This document shows, one piece after another, positions 21,868 to 33,474 of a stretch of DNA of 64,000 nucleotides; the first letter of the stretch is position 1, and each line of letters begins with the position of its first letter. This DNA comes from Lepus europaeus (taxonomy: Eukaryota > Chordata > Mammalia > Lagomorpha > Leporidae). The stretch is from contig NC_084850.1 in assembly GCF_033115175.1 (NCBI RefSeq), positions 16,089,218 to 16,153,217 on the forward strand, in the 5' to 3' direction. The position numbers and the translations under genes were made by a program. The notes beneath the pieces are model-generated. The model was not told where the DNA came from. It ran no database searches and saw nothing but the letters and a program-made list of their open reading frames with translations.

Positions 21868-22947
21868 GTGAGAAAATAGAAAAAAATACACCTGATAAGG
21901 GACTAATATCCAGAATATATAAGGAACTCAGGAAACTTAACAGTAACAGAATGAATAATATATTTAAGAAATGAGCAGAGGATATTAACAGGCATTTTTC
22001 AAAGGATGAACTACAAATGGCCAACAGACACATGAAAAAAAATGCTCAGGATCACTAGCCATCAGGAAAATGAAAATGAAAACCAAAATGAGCTATCATC
22101 TCACCCAGTTAGAATTGCTATCCTCCATCGCTTCTCGGCCTTTTGGCTAAGATCAAGTGTAGAATTGCTATCCTCCAAAAATTAAAAAAATAATAATAAC
22201 AAATACTGGCAAGGTTATAGAGGAAAAGGTACCCTAATATACAGTTGGTGGGAATGTAAATTGTCATAATCCTTAGGGAAGACACCATGAAAATTCCTCA
22301 AAAAACTAAAAATAGATCTGCCTTATGACCCTGCTATCCCACTCCTGGGAATTTTTTCAAAGAAATTGAAATCAGCATATGAGACAGTTACCTGTGCTAC
22401 CATGTTTACAACAGTTGAATTCACAATAACTAAGTTATGGAAACAACCCATATGCTAATTGACTGATGACTAGATAAATAAAATGTGGCACATTTCCATG
22501 ATGGAATACTACTCAGACATAAAAAGAATAAAATCCTGTCTTTTGCAACAAAATGAATGAAAATGGAGACTATTATTATTAATGAAATAAACTAGACCCC
22601 CAAAAGACAAATATCAAGTGTTTTCTGTGATGTGTGTTAGCTAATACAGAGTACAAAAATAATGTATATGAGCAAATTGACATCTTGGGATTTAATTATT
22701 ATTTATGGCCCTTGTCTATGTTCCTGCTAAGCAGTGGTCTCTTTTTTACTTACTGAACTCTTCATTTAGTGTAGCATTAAGCCTGTATATATAAAGTAAA
22801 CTAAAAATGTTATCATAGAAATTAAAGAAGAAATAAAGTAAGGAACTAAGGGAAAGGGAGGAAAGTATCATTACATTATATTCTTAGAATTGTGTCTATA
22901 AACTACATGTAACCTGTTCATGTTATATTAATACATTTTTTAAAAGT
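21868..22947 (+). mobile_element. Old L1, ORF2 C-terminus plus 3' UTR, sense
   Basis: GGGACTAATATCCAGAATAT, ATGGCCAACAGACACATGAA, TCTCACCCAGTTAGAATTGC, CTATCCCACTCCTGGGAAT and the 3' UTR TTAATACATTTTTTAAAA. All frames are broken. It hosts the U2 insertion at 22127. Confidence 0.85.
22127..22162 (+). pseudogene. RNU2: U2 snRNA 5' fragment (nt 1-36), retroinserted
   Basis: The 36 bases equal the start of spliceosomal U2 snRNA, including CTTCTCGGCCTTTTGGCTAA and GATCAAGTGTAG, from nucleotide 1. The remaining roughly 150 nt, with the Sm site, are missing and there is no A tail. The insert sits in an old L1 between two copies of AGAATTGCTATCCTCC (22111-22126 and 22161-22176). The last AG of U2 overlaps the second copy. 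The upstream boundary TT/AGAA fits an L1 endonuclease site. It is not a functional gene. Confidence 0.95.
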
Positions 22948-24424
22948 AATGGAGTTAGAAAAAAATCACTATGAATATTGGGAAGTTACTTTTCTGCTTC
23001 TAATGCAATAAATAGAGAGTTTTTCCTGAACCTTTCTCTGTTCATGCCAATTTCCACTTCTAGGTTTCAGGCTGCATTAAGTCTAGACTCGAGGATAACT
23101 GAGGAGGTAGAATATGCTCAATGCAGGTTTGGTGATACTTTGCTGACCTGCTGGTGCTTGTCACTCTGTTCCAGGATCATGGTGTGGGATGGAAAGGTTT
23201 TCTGTTGCTCTGATTCAGCCTCTTTTTAGGAAAACCCTGTGCATCTGGGGCTCAAGAGTAGCGTTTTCTCAGTGTTCCTACCTCTCTCTCCTGTGGTATC
23301 CAGCTCTGTCTTGTTTTGTTCTCCTTTGTTGGTATCTTGAGGCTGAGATGGAGTCTTGCCCTTCTTTCCAAAGTAGAAGGATTTTGCTTCCACTTCTTTT
23401 CTCTGAAGTGCTATATCTCTCCTTTGAGCTTGGGACCAAAAATATTGTTGTAATTCCCCTCCAGGGACTTAAACTTTTTGCTTCAAAAAAGAAAGATAAA
23501 AATACAGGGAAGAAGGCAAGACTTTGTGTTGGTCCCCAAGCAGTAGTCAATCACCTGTGACTGTGTCACTGAAATGGGTTCTCCCCATTCTCCTTCCTTT
23601 CCTTCCACTTTTCCAGTGAATACTTAATAGAAGTTGATTGAAGTTAGTGTGATATTTCCTCAATCCTGTGGTTCTTAAATATTCAAAACTGATACGCTAA
23701 CCCACACTTGGCCTTTAAAAATTAATTAAAATCTGATCTGATTTCTTTTTAACTACTTATATGGAAGCCTCATTTTCCTTTCTGCTCTGCTAAAGATGAA
23801 ACAGATGATGTGTCTCATCTCTCCTTAGAGAGGTTAGTACTCATTTTATATGGTTGCCCTGTGACTTCAGATTTCTGGCTCAAGTAATGTTATGTTCTTA
23901 TTAATTATACAGTCTGTTCTCATTGTTAGAGTGGAAGGGACAGCCTGTTGTACCTTTCTATATCTGAAGTGGAAGCACTATCTTCATCTATTCATCTTTA
24001 ATTATTTCTTAATAGAATTCCTAGAAGTGCAGTTGAAACACAGTGGATATATCAACATATTTTTTATGGCCAAATTGCTGTTAGAAGAATTTTTCACATG
24101 TTTTTCTTTCAGCTACTGATATAGTAGTCCAGTGTTACAATTTCTATATCAAATAAAGATATCTTTCCACTAAGATATATATGTATTTGATTTTGAAGCT
24201 CTAACTTTTGAGCTAAGATATATATAAATATATAAATATATTTATAAATTATATTTTTATAAATTATATATTTAAAAACAGGTATCTTGTTCAAAACTGA
24301 TAGTAAAGACCGCATGCTAGGATTTCCATTAGTAAAACGTATGATAATGAGATTCTTTGGTGGCTTCAATAATTCAGCCTCCTGAGAGAATGTATAAATA
24401 TTACCTTACATAAACTTCTTCTTT
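22948..24424. other. Unassigned DNA
   Basis: No gene recognised. Frames at 22978-23229 and 23189-23560 have no known domain or splice-compatible structure that I can support. An AT-rich stretch with TATATAAATATATAAATAT lies at about 24215-24270. Parts may be ancient L1. Confidence 0.4.
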
Positions 24425-24833
24425 TTTTTATTTCCTCCTTTCAAATCTGTAATATTTTACTTCTACTAGGATGTCCAATGCATGTTGAATAAAAGGAATG
24501 AGAGAGCACAGCCATTTATTATTATTGATTATGGAAGGAAACATTAACTGCTTAGTCATTTAGTATGATATAGCAATTTTTTTCTTTTCTTTTTTGACAG
24601 GCAGAGTGGACAGTGAGAGAGAGAGACAGAGAGAAAGGTCTTCCTTTGCCGTTGGTTCACCCTCCAATGGCCGCTGGTGCACCGCACTGATCCGATGGCA
24701 GGAGCCAGGTGCTTCTCCTGGTCTCCCATGGGGTGCAGGGCCCAAGCACTTGGGCCATCCTCCACTGCACTCCCTGGTCATAGCAGAGAGCTGGCCTGGA
24801 AGAGGGGCAACCGGGACAGAATCTGGTGCCCTG
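24425..24833 (-). mobile_element. 5'-truncated CSINE carrying about 170 bp of 3' flank (3' transduction), antisense
   Basis: The block matches 12472-12890 closely, in the same orientation. On the minus strand it reads: CSINE lacking its first roughly 80 bases, the SINE tail, then the old L1 sequence that flanks the 12.6 kb CSINE, then eight A. It is bounded by TAAACTTCTTCTTT (24411-24424) and TAAACTTCTGCTTT (24834-24847), 13 of 14 identical. A 21-bp deletion and a few substitutions separate the copies. This is the structure of a retrotransposed read-through SINE transcript. Confidence 0.85.
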
Positions 24834-24847
24834 TAAACTTCTGCTTT

Positions 24848-25299
24848 ATAGGGAAAGTGTTTCCTTGAAATGCCAACATAACTGAACTAAAATAATGACA
24901 AATATATTATGCAATGGGGGAAATAACAGAAATGGGTGTAATTGATAGTTGGGGAAATAACACTCAGTTGGTCCTTATATATTACAAAGAGTTTGGCTGG
25001 ATCTCCAAGTTTACTAATCCTCAGGCCATTTCCTCCTACTGCTCTAGATTCCTGAAGGTTTAAGTCATTACCAAAAACACATTACTAGTTGGTTCTCTGA
25101 CCCCATATCCTCCTATTGGATGAGTCCTCCTCTGGTGAGCTAGTCTGGAGGGCCCTGACTCTTGTCCTGACCAAAGGTAAGCACAGAATCTTGATTCTTT
25201 TGCCCCTTTGACTTGGACCTACCTGGATTCTGTCTTCACCTTCTGAGGACAGAGGTATCCTTTGATCAACTGGTGATAGTGATAGCTCATATTATTGGG
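24848..25299. other. Unique-looking DNA, nothing recognised
   Basis: No repeat or gene feature that I can support. Confidence 0.4.
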
Positions 25300-25515
25300 T
25301 TCCTGCCACCCACATGGGGGACCTGGATTGCATTTCCAGCTCCTAGTTTCAGCCTGGCCACCAGCCATGGCTGTTGTGGGGATTTGGAGAGTGAGCTAGA
25401 GGCTGAAGATATTCTCTCGCTCCCTCCCTCCCTCTCTCCCTCCTTTGCTCACTCCTTCCCACTCTCCCTGCTTACCTCTCTTCAAATCAATAACATAAAT
25501 GAATGTTTTTAAATC
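25300..25515 (+). mobile_element. CSINE, old, 5'-truncated, sense
   Basis: CTGCCACCCACATGGGGGACC, TTTCAGCCTGGCCACCAGCC and a CTCCCTCCC variable tract leading to an A-rich tail. Old-subfamily diagnostics. Confidence 0.75.
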
Positions 25516-25665
25516 CCAGAAAAGGCTATAGGCTGGCCAAGTATATTGCCTCTGAGCACTATCTATTGGATATACCTCCAGAGCAGCAACAGGGATAAAA
25601 GCTGAGGTTTCTATGAATAGCAGCTCCCAGGAGTCATAGTCACAGTGGAAAAGGAACTATTTTTC

Positions 25666-25988
25666 TTTTTTCTTTTTTGACAGATAGAGCTAGACAGTGA
25701 GAGAGAGATACAGAGAGACAGGTCTTCCTTCTGTTGGTTCACCCCCCGAATGGCCGCTGCAGCCGGAGCTACGCCGATCTGAAGCCAAGATCCATGAGCC
25801 AGGTGCTTCCTCCTGGTCTCTCATGCAGGCGCAGGTGCCCAAGCACCTGGGCCATCCTCTACTGCCCTCCCAGGCTACAGCAGAGAGCTCGACTGGAAGA
25901 GGAGTAACTGGGACTAGAACCCGGCGCCCATATGGGATGCTGGCACCGCAGGTGGAGGATTAACCAAGTGAGCCACAGCACTGGCCCC
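25666..25988 (-). mobile_element. CSINE, near full length, antisense
   Basis: TTTTTTGACAGATAGAGCTAG at the left and GCCACAGCACTGGCCCC at the right. Target-site duplication AGGAACTATTTTTC (25652-25665) and AGGAACCATTTTTC (25989-26002). Confidence 0.93.
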
Positions 25989-26002
25989 AGGAACCATTTT
26001 TC

Positions 26003-26918
26003 AAAAGAGAGGTATGGATCATGGGTGAAACAGCTGAGGAGAATTCTGGAGCCAGGACTACAACCACAGTGCAAGTTCCACAGAAGGTAAGGGTATAGAA
26101 ACAGTCAAGGCCAGCTGAAATTTCAGGCCCAATTGTATCATTCAAAAAGAAACACAGGAAAAACTGGTATATTGGAGAATATGACCTGAGTCCTTGGATA
26201 TATGCTGCCCTTGATCTCTAGTGTGCCTCAGTAGACTGCATTTCTGATGGCATCATCTCTGGCCTCTTCCCATCCCCTACCCTGTCCCTATATTAGTGCC
26301 TCATGACTCTGTTGCATCTCCATGTCCTACTTTCTCAGCTCCTTGTGTAACTGGGGTGTGTAAGGGTCTCTCCTGGTCCTCTTTTCAGGTTTTTTTTTAA
26401 CTTGAGATTTCTATTTCTAGCTTACTAATAGAACTGTTATACATTTATTTAGACATATTTTCTCATATCTCACCATTATATATTCATAAAATAGAAATTA
26501 TATATGAAATAAACCTTATTGCACTCAAGGTCCAACTTTTCAACATCACTTCTATACAGGGCATCTATGTCCTTATTTCCCAGGTGGCACTGTCCTGTAA
26601 CTGATGTTGGTTTTGCTAAGAACACACTTAATACTTGATTAGACACTCCAAGCACAACAGTAATGTGACCAACATGTGTACTTCATGGCAACTCATCCTC
26701 CTTCCCTTAGGTCATGCAATTTGTTTTCCTAAAAAGTGTCAGAATCAGATCAGAGCTGTCAGAGTCAGTAGCATTCCTCAGCATGGTTGACGCTGGCCTT
26801 GGATTTTTTCAGGTGGAATAATTGCAATAATACTTTGATGATGAAAACAATGACAGTGATGATGACAGAAAGTAGGAGTACTACAAGGATACTGATAATC
26901 ATTTAGTTTACCATTGGA
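26003..26918. other. Unique-looking DNA
   Basis: No open frame of note, no recognisable repeat. Confidence 0.4.
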
Positions 26919-27296
26919 CCCTTTTTAATTTTTTATTTAATAAATATAAATTTCCAAAGTACAGCTTACGGATTATAGTGGCTTTTTCCCCCATAACCAC
27001 CCTCCCACCCACAACCATCCCATCTCCCACTTCCTCTCCCATCCCATTCTTCATCAAGATTCATTTTCAATTATCTTTATATACAGAAGATCAATTTAGT
27101 ATATACTAAGTAAAGATTTCAACAGTTTGCACCCACACAGAAACACAAAGTATAAAGTACTGTTTGAGTACTAGTTATACTGTTAATTCACATAGTACAA
27201 CACATTAAGGACAGAGATCCTACATGGGGAGTAAGTGCACAGTGACTCCTGTTGTTGATTTAACAATTGACATTCTTGTTTATGGCGTCAGTAACT
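26919..27296 (-). mobile_element. L1 3' UTR end, 5'-truncated, antisense
   Basis: Complement of the family's 3' end: TTTTTTATTTAATAAATATAAA, CAGCTTACGGATTATAGTGG, a C-rich polypyrimidine tract, GATTTCAACAGTTTGCACCC and AGGACAGAGATCCTACATGG. It stops near GGCGTCAGTAACT, giving a short truncated insertion. Confidence 0.88.
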
Positions 27297-27419
27297 CTTT
27301 AATGGACCCTTTTTTAAAAAGTGAGTCTCAGTCACAGCATTGTCTCCCTACATACTTATGGCTCTTGATGGCAGTGAAGGCTAGCGGGAGAAGTACAGCT
27401 GGCTAATGATGAAGAGATG

Positions 27420-27565
27420 GGTTTATGTACCACTTCCATCATGCATGGGAAAGTCATTTCACCCTTCTGAATCTCCATTTCCTTTCTTGAAGAAGCAGAA
27501 TCATAATAGTATCTGTTTCACAGTTTTCCAGGAAGGTTACAATGTGAAGAACATAAAAATACTTG
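27420..27565 (+). mobile_element. MIR, sense
   Basis: GGGAAAGTCATTTCACCCTTC, TGAATCTCCATTTCC and AATAGTATCTGTTTCACAG follow the MIR sense order. Confidence 0.6.
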
Positions 27566-27639
27566 TCATGTAGATGTTAAGTAAACCTGTGTTTCTAATC
27601 CTAGAAATGAAAGACATATAGAATTGTGGTTGGTCTTTT

Positions 27640-28230
27640 AGCTGTATTGTTGTGAGAAAGTTACTAAAAATCTCTCTGTTCCTCAGTTTCTTGATATGTG
27701 GGGGATGAGTATGAATGCATTTCATCCCATCCTAGGCATGCAAGTGAGACAAATTATTGAAGCACTTTCAGCAACAAAGAGATTATCATAGCATCTGACT
27801 CCTACAGATGCTGTAAGTATTAAATGAGGGGCTGGCGCTGTGGCACAGTAGGTTAAGCCTACCCCTACAGTGCTGGCATCCCATTTGAGCACCAGTTCTA
27901 GACTCAGCTGCTCCTCTTCCAATCCAGCTTCTCTGCTATGCCCTGGGAAAGCAGTAGAAGATGGCTCAAGTCCTCGGGCCCCTGCACCCACATAGGAGAC
28001 TGGAAAGAAGCTCCTAGCTCCTGGCTTTGGATTGGCGCAGTTCTGGCCATTGCGGGCATTTGGGAGTGAACCAGTGGAAGGAAGACCTTTCTCTGTCTCT
28101 AGCTCTATCTGTAACTCTACTTCTCAAATAAATAAGTAAAATCTTAAATAAGGGTTAAATGAAATATTCATATATAGCCCCCAGCACTGTACCTGGCACG
28201 ATTTGTAATTTTATTTCTTTTTACTCAAAG
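27640..28230 (+). mobile_element. MIR, sense, split by a CSINE
   Basis: TTGTGAGAAAGTTACTAAAA, TCTGTTCCTCAGTTTC and GTATTAAATGAG lie to the left. After the CSINE come TTAAATGAAATATTC and CAGCACTGTACCTGGCAC, the MIR 3' end. Confidence 0.6.
27828..28150 (+). mobile_element. CSINE, sense, inside a MIR
   Basis: GGGGCTGGCGCTGTGGCACAGTAGG head, standard body, short CT stretch and a TCAAATAAATAAGTAAAATC tail. The target TTAAATGA is present on both sides. Confidence 0.92.
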
Positions 28231-28309
28231 GTAGTTGTATCATGGAAAAGCCTAACTACCAGACTTGAAGAAAACTGAACTTCATTTAAAAAAATAAGAC
28301 CTATAGTAG

Positions 28310-28779
28310 GTTGTAAAGTGGAAACCCTCCTCTTCAACGAAGATATGTTCACATCCTAACTCCCAGATCCTATGAATGGGAATGTATTTGAAAAAAAATG
28401 CTCTTTGCAGATGTAATTGAATTAAAGATCTTGAGATTAAAGTGTCTTGGATTATATGGATGTGTCATAAATCTAATGGCAAATGTCCATGTAAAATAAA
28501 GAAAAGAAATACATAACACTGTGAGAGCTACACAAAAGGAGTTGTGAAGATGGCTGCAGAAACTGGAGCCAATAAACACCAATAGTTGCTGGCACCCACC
28601 AGACGTTCTGAGAGAGACAGCAGCGAATGGATTCTCCACCACAGCTGCAATCAGAAATTAGTCATCCTCATACTTTGATTTCAAATTTCTGGCTCCCAAA
28701 GCACGGGAAAATGGATTTGTATTATTTGGAGCCACCAAGTTTGTGGAACTTTGTTACAGCAGCCTATGATACTAATACA
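28310..28779 (+). mobile_element. MLT1-type LTR, sense
   Basis: ATCCTAACTCCCAGATCCTA, TGGGAATGTATTTG, AGATGTAATTGAATTAAAGA and the LTR end TTTGTTACAGCAGCCTATGATACTAATACA. This is the MaLR/MLT1 solo LTR pattern, ancient, without internal sequence. Confidence 0.8.
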
Positions 28780-29129
28780 AACCCTACAAGATAAGTGGAG
28801 AGATTGAGGAGGTAAAGGTATTTTCCTGAAAGTTTAACCCAGCATTTCCCATTCATACCATTACTCTGTTAGAATCAGGGAAAGGTATGTCACTGGGGAA
28901 TTCTTAAGAGAACTGAAAGAAAAGATACTGAAGTCCTTTCAGGAAGAGTAGAAAAAATGTTCCTAAAGGAAAGAATTGTCTTCTTCCTGAAGCAAGGAAC
29001 AGATCTCTTTGGATACTATAAGTAGATCCTAATAACCTAAAGGGCTGGCCATAGGAAGTCACTTGGGAAAATGAGGCCAGACAGACTAAACTGCATGGTG
29101 GAAGAGGCAGAATAAACTCTATGAAATTT

Positions 29130-29594
29130 TATGGTTTGTATATGAATTTGGATGTCCCCCAAATGCCCACATGTTGGCAAGTTGGACCCCAAACTATTAT
29201 GTTAATATTTAATAGGTTAATGTTAATAGTTAATAAATTAATATTAGAGACTTAGTCCAATTTTGGTGGCTGAAGTTGGAGCTTTTGGGAAGTGACTAGA
29301 TTGGATTAAGTTGCCAGGGATGGGTCTTTGTGATTGAATCATCATGATTTTTAGACATATGGATATGGAGAACCAATGTGTTCCCTGTCACTCATCTTCC
29401 TGGCTCACCATGTAATCCTTCCTGTGCAAAAACTTTGCCATCACTAGCTTCCACCTTCATCGGAGGCTGGATTAATAGGACTGCCCAATCATGAACTGTT
29501 AACCTCCCAAGCTGTGAGCCAAGATAAACCTTTTCCTTTATAAGTTAGCTCCTTTCAAGTATTTTAGCTGTAGTAACAAAAAGCTGACTTACAC
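29130..29594 (+). mobile_element. MaLR-type LTR, sense
   Basis: Starts ATGGTTTGTATATGAATTTGG. It contains GGAAGTGACTAGATTGGAT and GTGAGCCAAGATAAACC, and ends GTAACAAAAAGCTGACTTACACA. It resembles the 17.4 kb LTR in architecture but is a different subfamily. Confidence 0.7.
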
Positions 29595-29689
29595 ATGAAA
29601 TAAGAGAAGATCAATTTACCCTCTTGGCTACATATTCATCTCATTGCTTTTGAAAATTAAATTCCACTTAGGAGAGGAAAAAGAACTAT

Positions 29690-29865
29690 GACTTATTGAT
29701 TTTGAAGTCTCTGCAGGTGCTTAATGCGCAGTTTTGCATTTCATCATCACAACTTCTCTGAAAGGAAGACAAGAACTATTGTTACTCTCATTTTACTCGT
29801 TAAGTAACTGAGCCCCAAAGCTTCACTGCTAGTTGGTGGTATAGCTGGATTTTAAATTTACCTTT
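29690..29865 (-). mobile_element. MIR, antisense
   Basis: TTACTCTCATTTTACTCGTTAAG, AACTGAGCCCCAAAGC and AGTTGGTGGTATAGCTGGAT match the antisense MIR core. Confidence 0.65.
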
Positions 29866-30004
29866 GAAAAGGAGAACTATGCACACTAATACATATATGT
29901 ATTTATTTTGAGAACAAATTTTCATCAGAATTTCAAAGGGTTTTGTGGCCTCAGTTGGTACAGAATTCTTGCTTGAGTCTCTTATTATTATTCTCGTCTC
30001 CTCT

Positions 30005-30290
30005 AAGGTGTCATCTCATTGGTCAAATTTTGCTTGAGACTTCCATCTAAAACAATCAAACAGATCGAATTAGGTGCCCCTCCTTTGTGCATCTATGCTA
30101 CTGTTCCACAGCAGTTTCTGTGCTCTGTGGTCTATTCATTCTTATTCTTCCTCTATCACACTGTGAACAGGTTAAGCGCAGCACTGTGCTCTGTCCATCT
30201 CTTTATAACTAGCACCAACCACAGGTCTCAGCATATGGGAGAAACTCAGCAATGTTGGAGGGTTGGATGGATGGTGAGTGGGTAGAAGGA
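30005..30290 (+). mobile_element. Possible L2 3' end, sense
   Basis: GTGCTCTGTCCATCTCTTTA, ACTAGCACCAACCACAGG and GGGTTGGATGGATGGTGAG recall the L2 3' end (usage phrase, then a GAATGAATGAATG-like repeat). Weak. Confidence 0.4.
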
Positions 30291-30489
30291 TGATAGATGT
30301 GGCAATGTCTTTTCAAGGTTGATAGGCCCAGGTTTTTCTCAAAACTTGAAGCCTGTGTTCTCTTAAGCAGTAATAGTCAACATAGGTTTACAACATCCAT
30401 GCTTTGTTTATACTATTTACATTAAAATGTTAATGTGAACATAAAATTTTATTGTAGTATAATCTTACTTTACTAAAATCAATTATTTT

Positions 30490-30562
30490 CTATGAAAGAG
30501 CTCAGAATAGGACCTAATACATAGCAAGTACTATGTGTTGGCTATTGTTCGTATTGTCATTT
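30490..30562 (+). mobile_element. Possible MIR 3' end
   Basis: AGCTCAGAATAGGACCTAATACATAGCAAGTACTATGT follows the MIR 3' phrase. A short remnant. Confidence 0.4.
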
Positions 30563-30569
30563 AAAGATT

Positions 30570-30957
30570 ATGGTGAAAGCCGAGAGGCAGATGTTTTATA
30601 GTGAGTTAAGCCGCAGCTTGGGAGGCCTACATTCCATATTCAAGTGCTGGTTCAACTCCTGCTTTCTCTTCCATTCCAGCTTTTTGCATCCTGGGAGGCA
30701 GCAAATGATGGCTCAAGTATTTGGGCCCCTGCCACTCACATTAGCCACCTGGATAGGGTTCTGGGCTCCTGGTTTGGACCTGGCCCAGCACTGGCCATTG
30801 TGGGCATTTGAGAAGTGAGCTGAAAAAAGATTCTCTCTCTCTCTTTCTCTCCCTTTCTCTTTGTGTGAGTGTGTGTGTGGATTTGCGTATGTATTCATCC
30901 CCCCCCCACTGTTACTCTGCCTTTCGAGTAGATGAAAATAAATAAATCTTTCAAAGT
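30570..30957 (+). mobile_element. CSINE, old subfamily, sense
   Basis: A degenerate head (GAGTTAAGCCGCAGC), GCATCCTGGGAGGCAGCAAATGATGG, GGACCTGGCCCAGCACTGG, a CT/GT variable region, an 11-base C run at about 30899 and an AAATAAATC tail. Confidence 0.85.
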
Positions 30958-31189
30958 TTAATTTTTAGTCCCTTTGTGAATATGTGGCTCAAGCCCAGGG
31001 GCCCTTTTCACACACACTGTGTAATCAGCACTGGCTCGATCAATAGAAGAACTACCCTTTCCTTGGAAGAACAATCCTCATTTAATCCCTTTGCCTCATC
31101 TCTGAAATCCCTTTGGATTCATGTTGAAAGAAGTTGGTTTAGCGATAAAGTATATTGTATTTGATGAAAACAAAAACAGGTTTACAAAT

Positions 31190-31390
31190 ATCTGTGTAGC
31201 AGTTGCATAGTAGTGGAAAGAGCAACAACGTTTTATTCCTGATTTCTGTGCCCTACTTGTTCCCTAAGTAACCTTGAACCACCTTCTCCTCATGAAGTCT
31301 CTGTGCCTAAGTCTTTTTTTTCTATAATATGCAGGGTAGAATTAAACTAGATGACCTCTAAGGCTCACTTGAGCTTTGGGAAATATTTTG
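31190..31390 (+). mobile_element. Possible MIR, sense
   Basis: AGTAGTGGAAAGAGCAACAA, TTCCCTAAGTAACCTTGAAC and AGGGTAGAATTAAACTAGATGACC are in MIR-like order, but strongly diverged. Confidence 0.4.
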
Positions 31391-31679
31391 AGCCCCTCAG
31401 TCTGATGGTAGGGCAGGATGAGCAGAATGAGCAGGCCAGTCACATGCCAGTTAACTGTGAAAGTCAGTATATTAACATCTCACATCCTCATAAGTTAAGA
31501 GGGAGCAAGCCAGCAGGCAGTTACAATTGACCACAAGGAGTGAGGAGAGACAGAAGGATAGGATGTTTTATTGCTGTTTTCAGACTAACTTGTGGCTGAA
31601 GAGCAAGTAATGCTTTTTAGGAAAGTCTTGGATTTCTCTGTTACCTTCAGGTGTGTATTGGGTGGGTAGAGTGGGCAGG

Positions 31680-31840
31680 AGAAGTAGAGGAGCTACCATT
31701 TTTGAGGCTCTAACACGAACCAGATAGGATGACGGGTATTCCCAAACATATTATCTCTACTTTATAACAAGAAAACTAAAACTCAAAGAGACAGAATGAC
31801 CCCAATGGGCTGATAGCACTTAAGTCTGTTATTCCCACCA
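31680..31840 (-). mobile_element. MIR, antisense
   Basis: TACCATTTTTGAGGCTCTAA, AACATATTATCTCTACTTTA and AAGAAAACTAAAACTCAAAGAG match antisense MIR. Confidence 0.6.
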
Positions 31841-33470
31841 TCTCTCAAATACCCCTGCTAACTTGGAGAGCCTGATTATGGTTGATGGTACACGAATCAT
31901 TGCCTGATATGACTCAACTCTAGGAGCTCCGTTACACAGTACTATGTTAATTTTTGAAATAGCTAAGATTTATGAAGCTTGTACTATGGTGGTTTGACAG
32001 CGGAATCATGCAAACACACAACAACCAAAGAATCAACAATAGGTGTACAAGTATTTTGCTGTTACTTAACACAAGAGAAGCTTGAGGTCCTCCTTTTTGT
32101 GACTAAGCCAGCAGAGAAGGATTTTTTCATATCAGTCTCATCAAGAATTCTGTCTCAGCCCCAAACACAAGGCAAACATCTGTGAAGGGCATCCCAGTGG
32201 TTTCAACAGGCTGTCTTTTCTCTGCCAACACTCTTCTCCCATTCACATCCAATACTGTTTCCTCATCTCCTGTATTGGCTCATTCCCCAACCAAAGGTTT
32301 TTATGTATATTATTTTCCAGTCTCATGCTCCAGCCCAGTGGACTTCTGCTGTTTCTACCTACCCAGCAATCATTTCCTCATCTTCAGATGAAACAAACTT
32401 TTCATTGAGAAAACATTCAGCTTCTAATTTGAATCGAATTGGTTTGGGTGGGATGAACTCCCATGGATCCCTTAGGTGTAGGCACATGACCTGAGTCTTG
32501 CCTACTAATGAATTCCAATCTCCTGCTGCAGTGATGGTTTAGGATTAGTTAAGACACTCACTCCAGTTCAGTGAGACTCAGTTCTGGAATTTTAGTAGAA
32601 ATTACTAGGAAAGAGGTCCCTTTTTCAGTAGACTTGCATTTTTGAGGTTATTAAAAAGGGAGCCTGATAGCAAAAGCCTGTTTAAGTTAGGTTTCTGCCA
32701 CTTGCATTCAAAGCTGCTAACTAATACATTCAGGGCAGCTCCTATATGACGTTTCCCTTTCCCTTTCAAACCACAAAGGGAAACCTACAAAGGGTCTCTT
32801 TATAAATTTCCCCTAAGCACATGAGGACTGTAGCCTGAAGGACCAAAGCAACTCCAAAACTGGCCTCTTCAGGTCCTTGCCTTCTGCTTCTGTCTCTACC
32901 TCTAGAATTCTCCTTCTGAGAGAGCTGTTTTCATCTTGCAATGTCACTCTAATCTGGCCTCCCATCTCTAGCATTGCCAATTCTAATGCTGACCCCAGGT
33001 TTCTGGGATGTAAGTTTGCTGCCCCCCTTGCAAGTTTCATTTTCCCAGATGACAGTCTCTGCCTATTAAAGGTACTTCCATTGATTAGATTATTTTCCTA
33101 AGGCTCATGCAGCTTCTAGACAGCTAGGCCTCACCATTTACTCTATGTGACACTTTGAATTGTGTTATATATATAATAGATGACAACAAATAAAATCAGC
33201 TGCTCCAACTACTGCTTGTGTAGGGAAAGTTTTATATTTCTGAAAAGAGTGTCCAGATAACTTTAAATAGGAACTTTAGGTAGTGTCTAGAGAGCTTTTA
33301 TGAAGGGGCTGCTGTTTCTGCTGTTGAATTAAGACAAATGATACTATTTTACATGTTTCACTAAATGCTTGCTTTGCCCTTCCCTGTTCCAAGCCATGTG
33401 CTGCATACTAGGTGTGGGAGGGAGCGGGGAGGAAGAGGGATAAGGAGAGAAAGAGTTGCAGTCCTCAAGC
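31841..33470. other. Mostly unique DNA, perhaps one ancient unassigned repeat
   Basis: Nothing resembling an exon with supportable splice sites. The stretch TAGGCACATGACCTGAGTCTTG at about 32475 is reminiscent of ancient mammalian interspersed repeats, but I cannot name it. Confidence 0.35.
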
Positions 33471-33474
33471 ATGC

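Noticed and set aside
22978-23560. Two overlapping plus-strand frames (83 and 123 codons)
   Set aside because: No recognisable domain, no supportable start context or splice structure, and the length is expected by chance in T-rich DNA.
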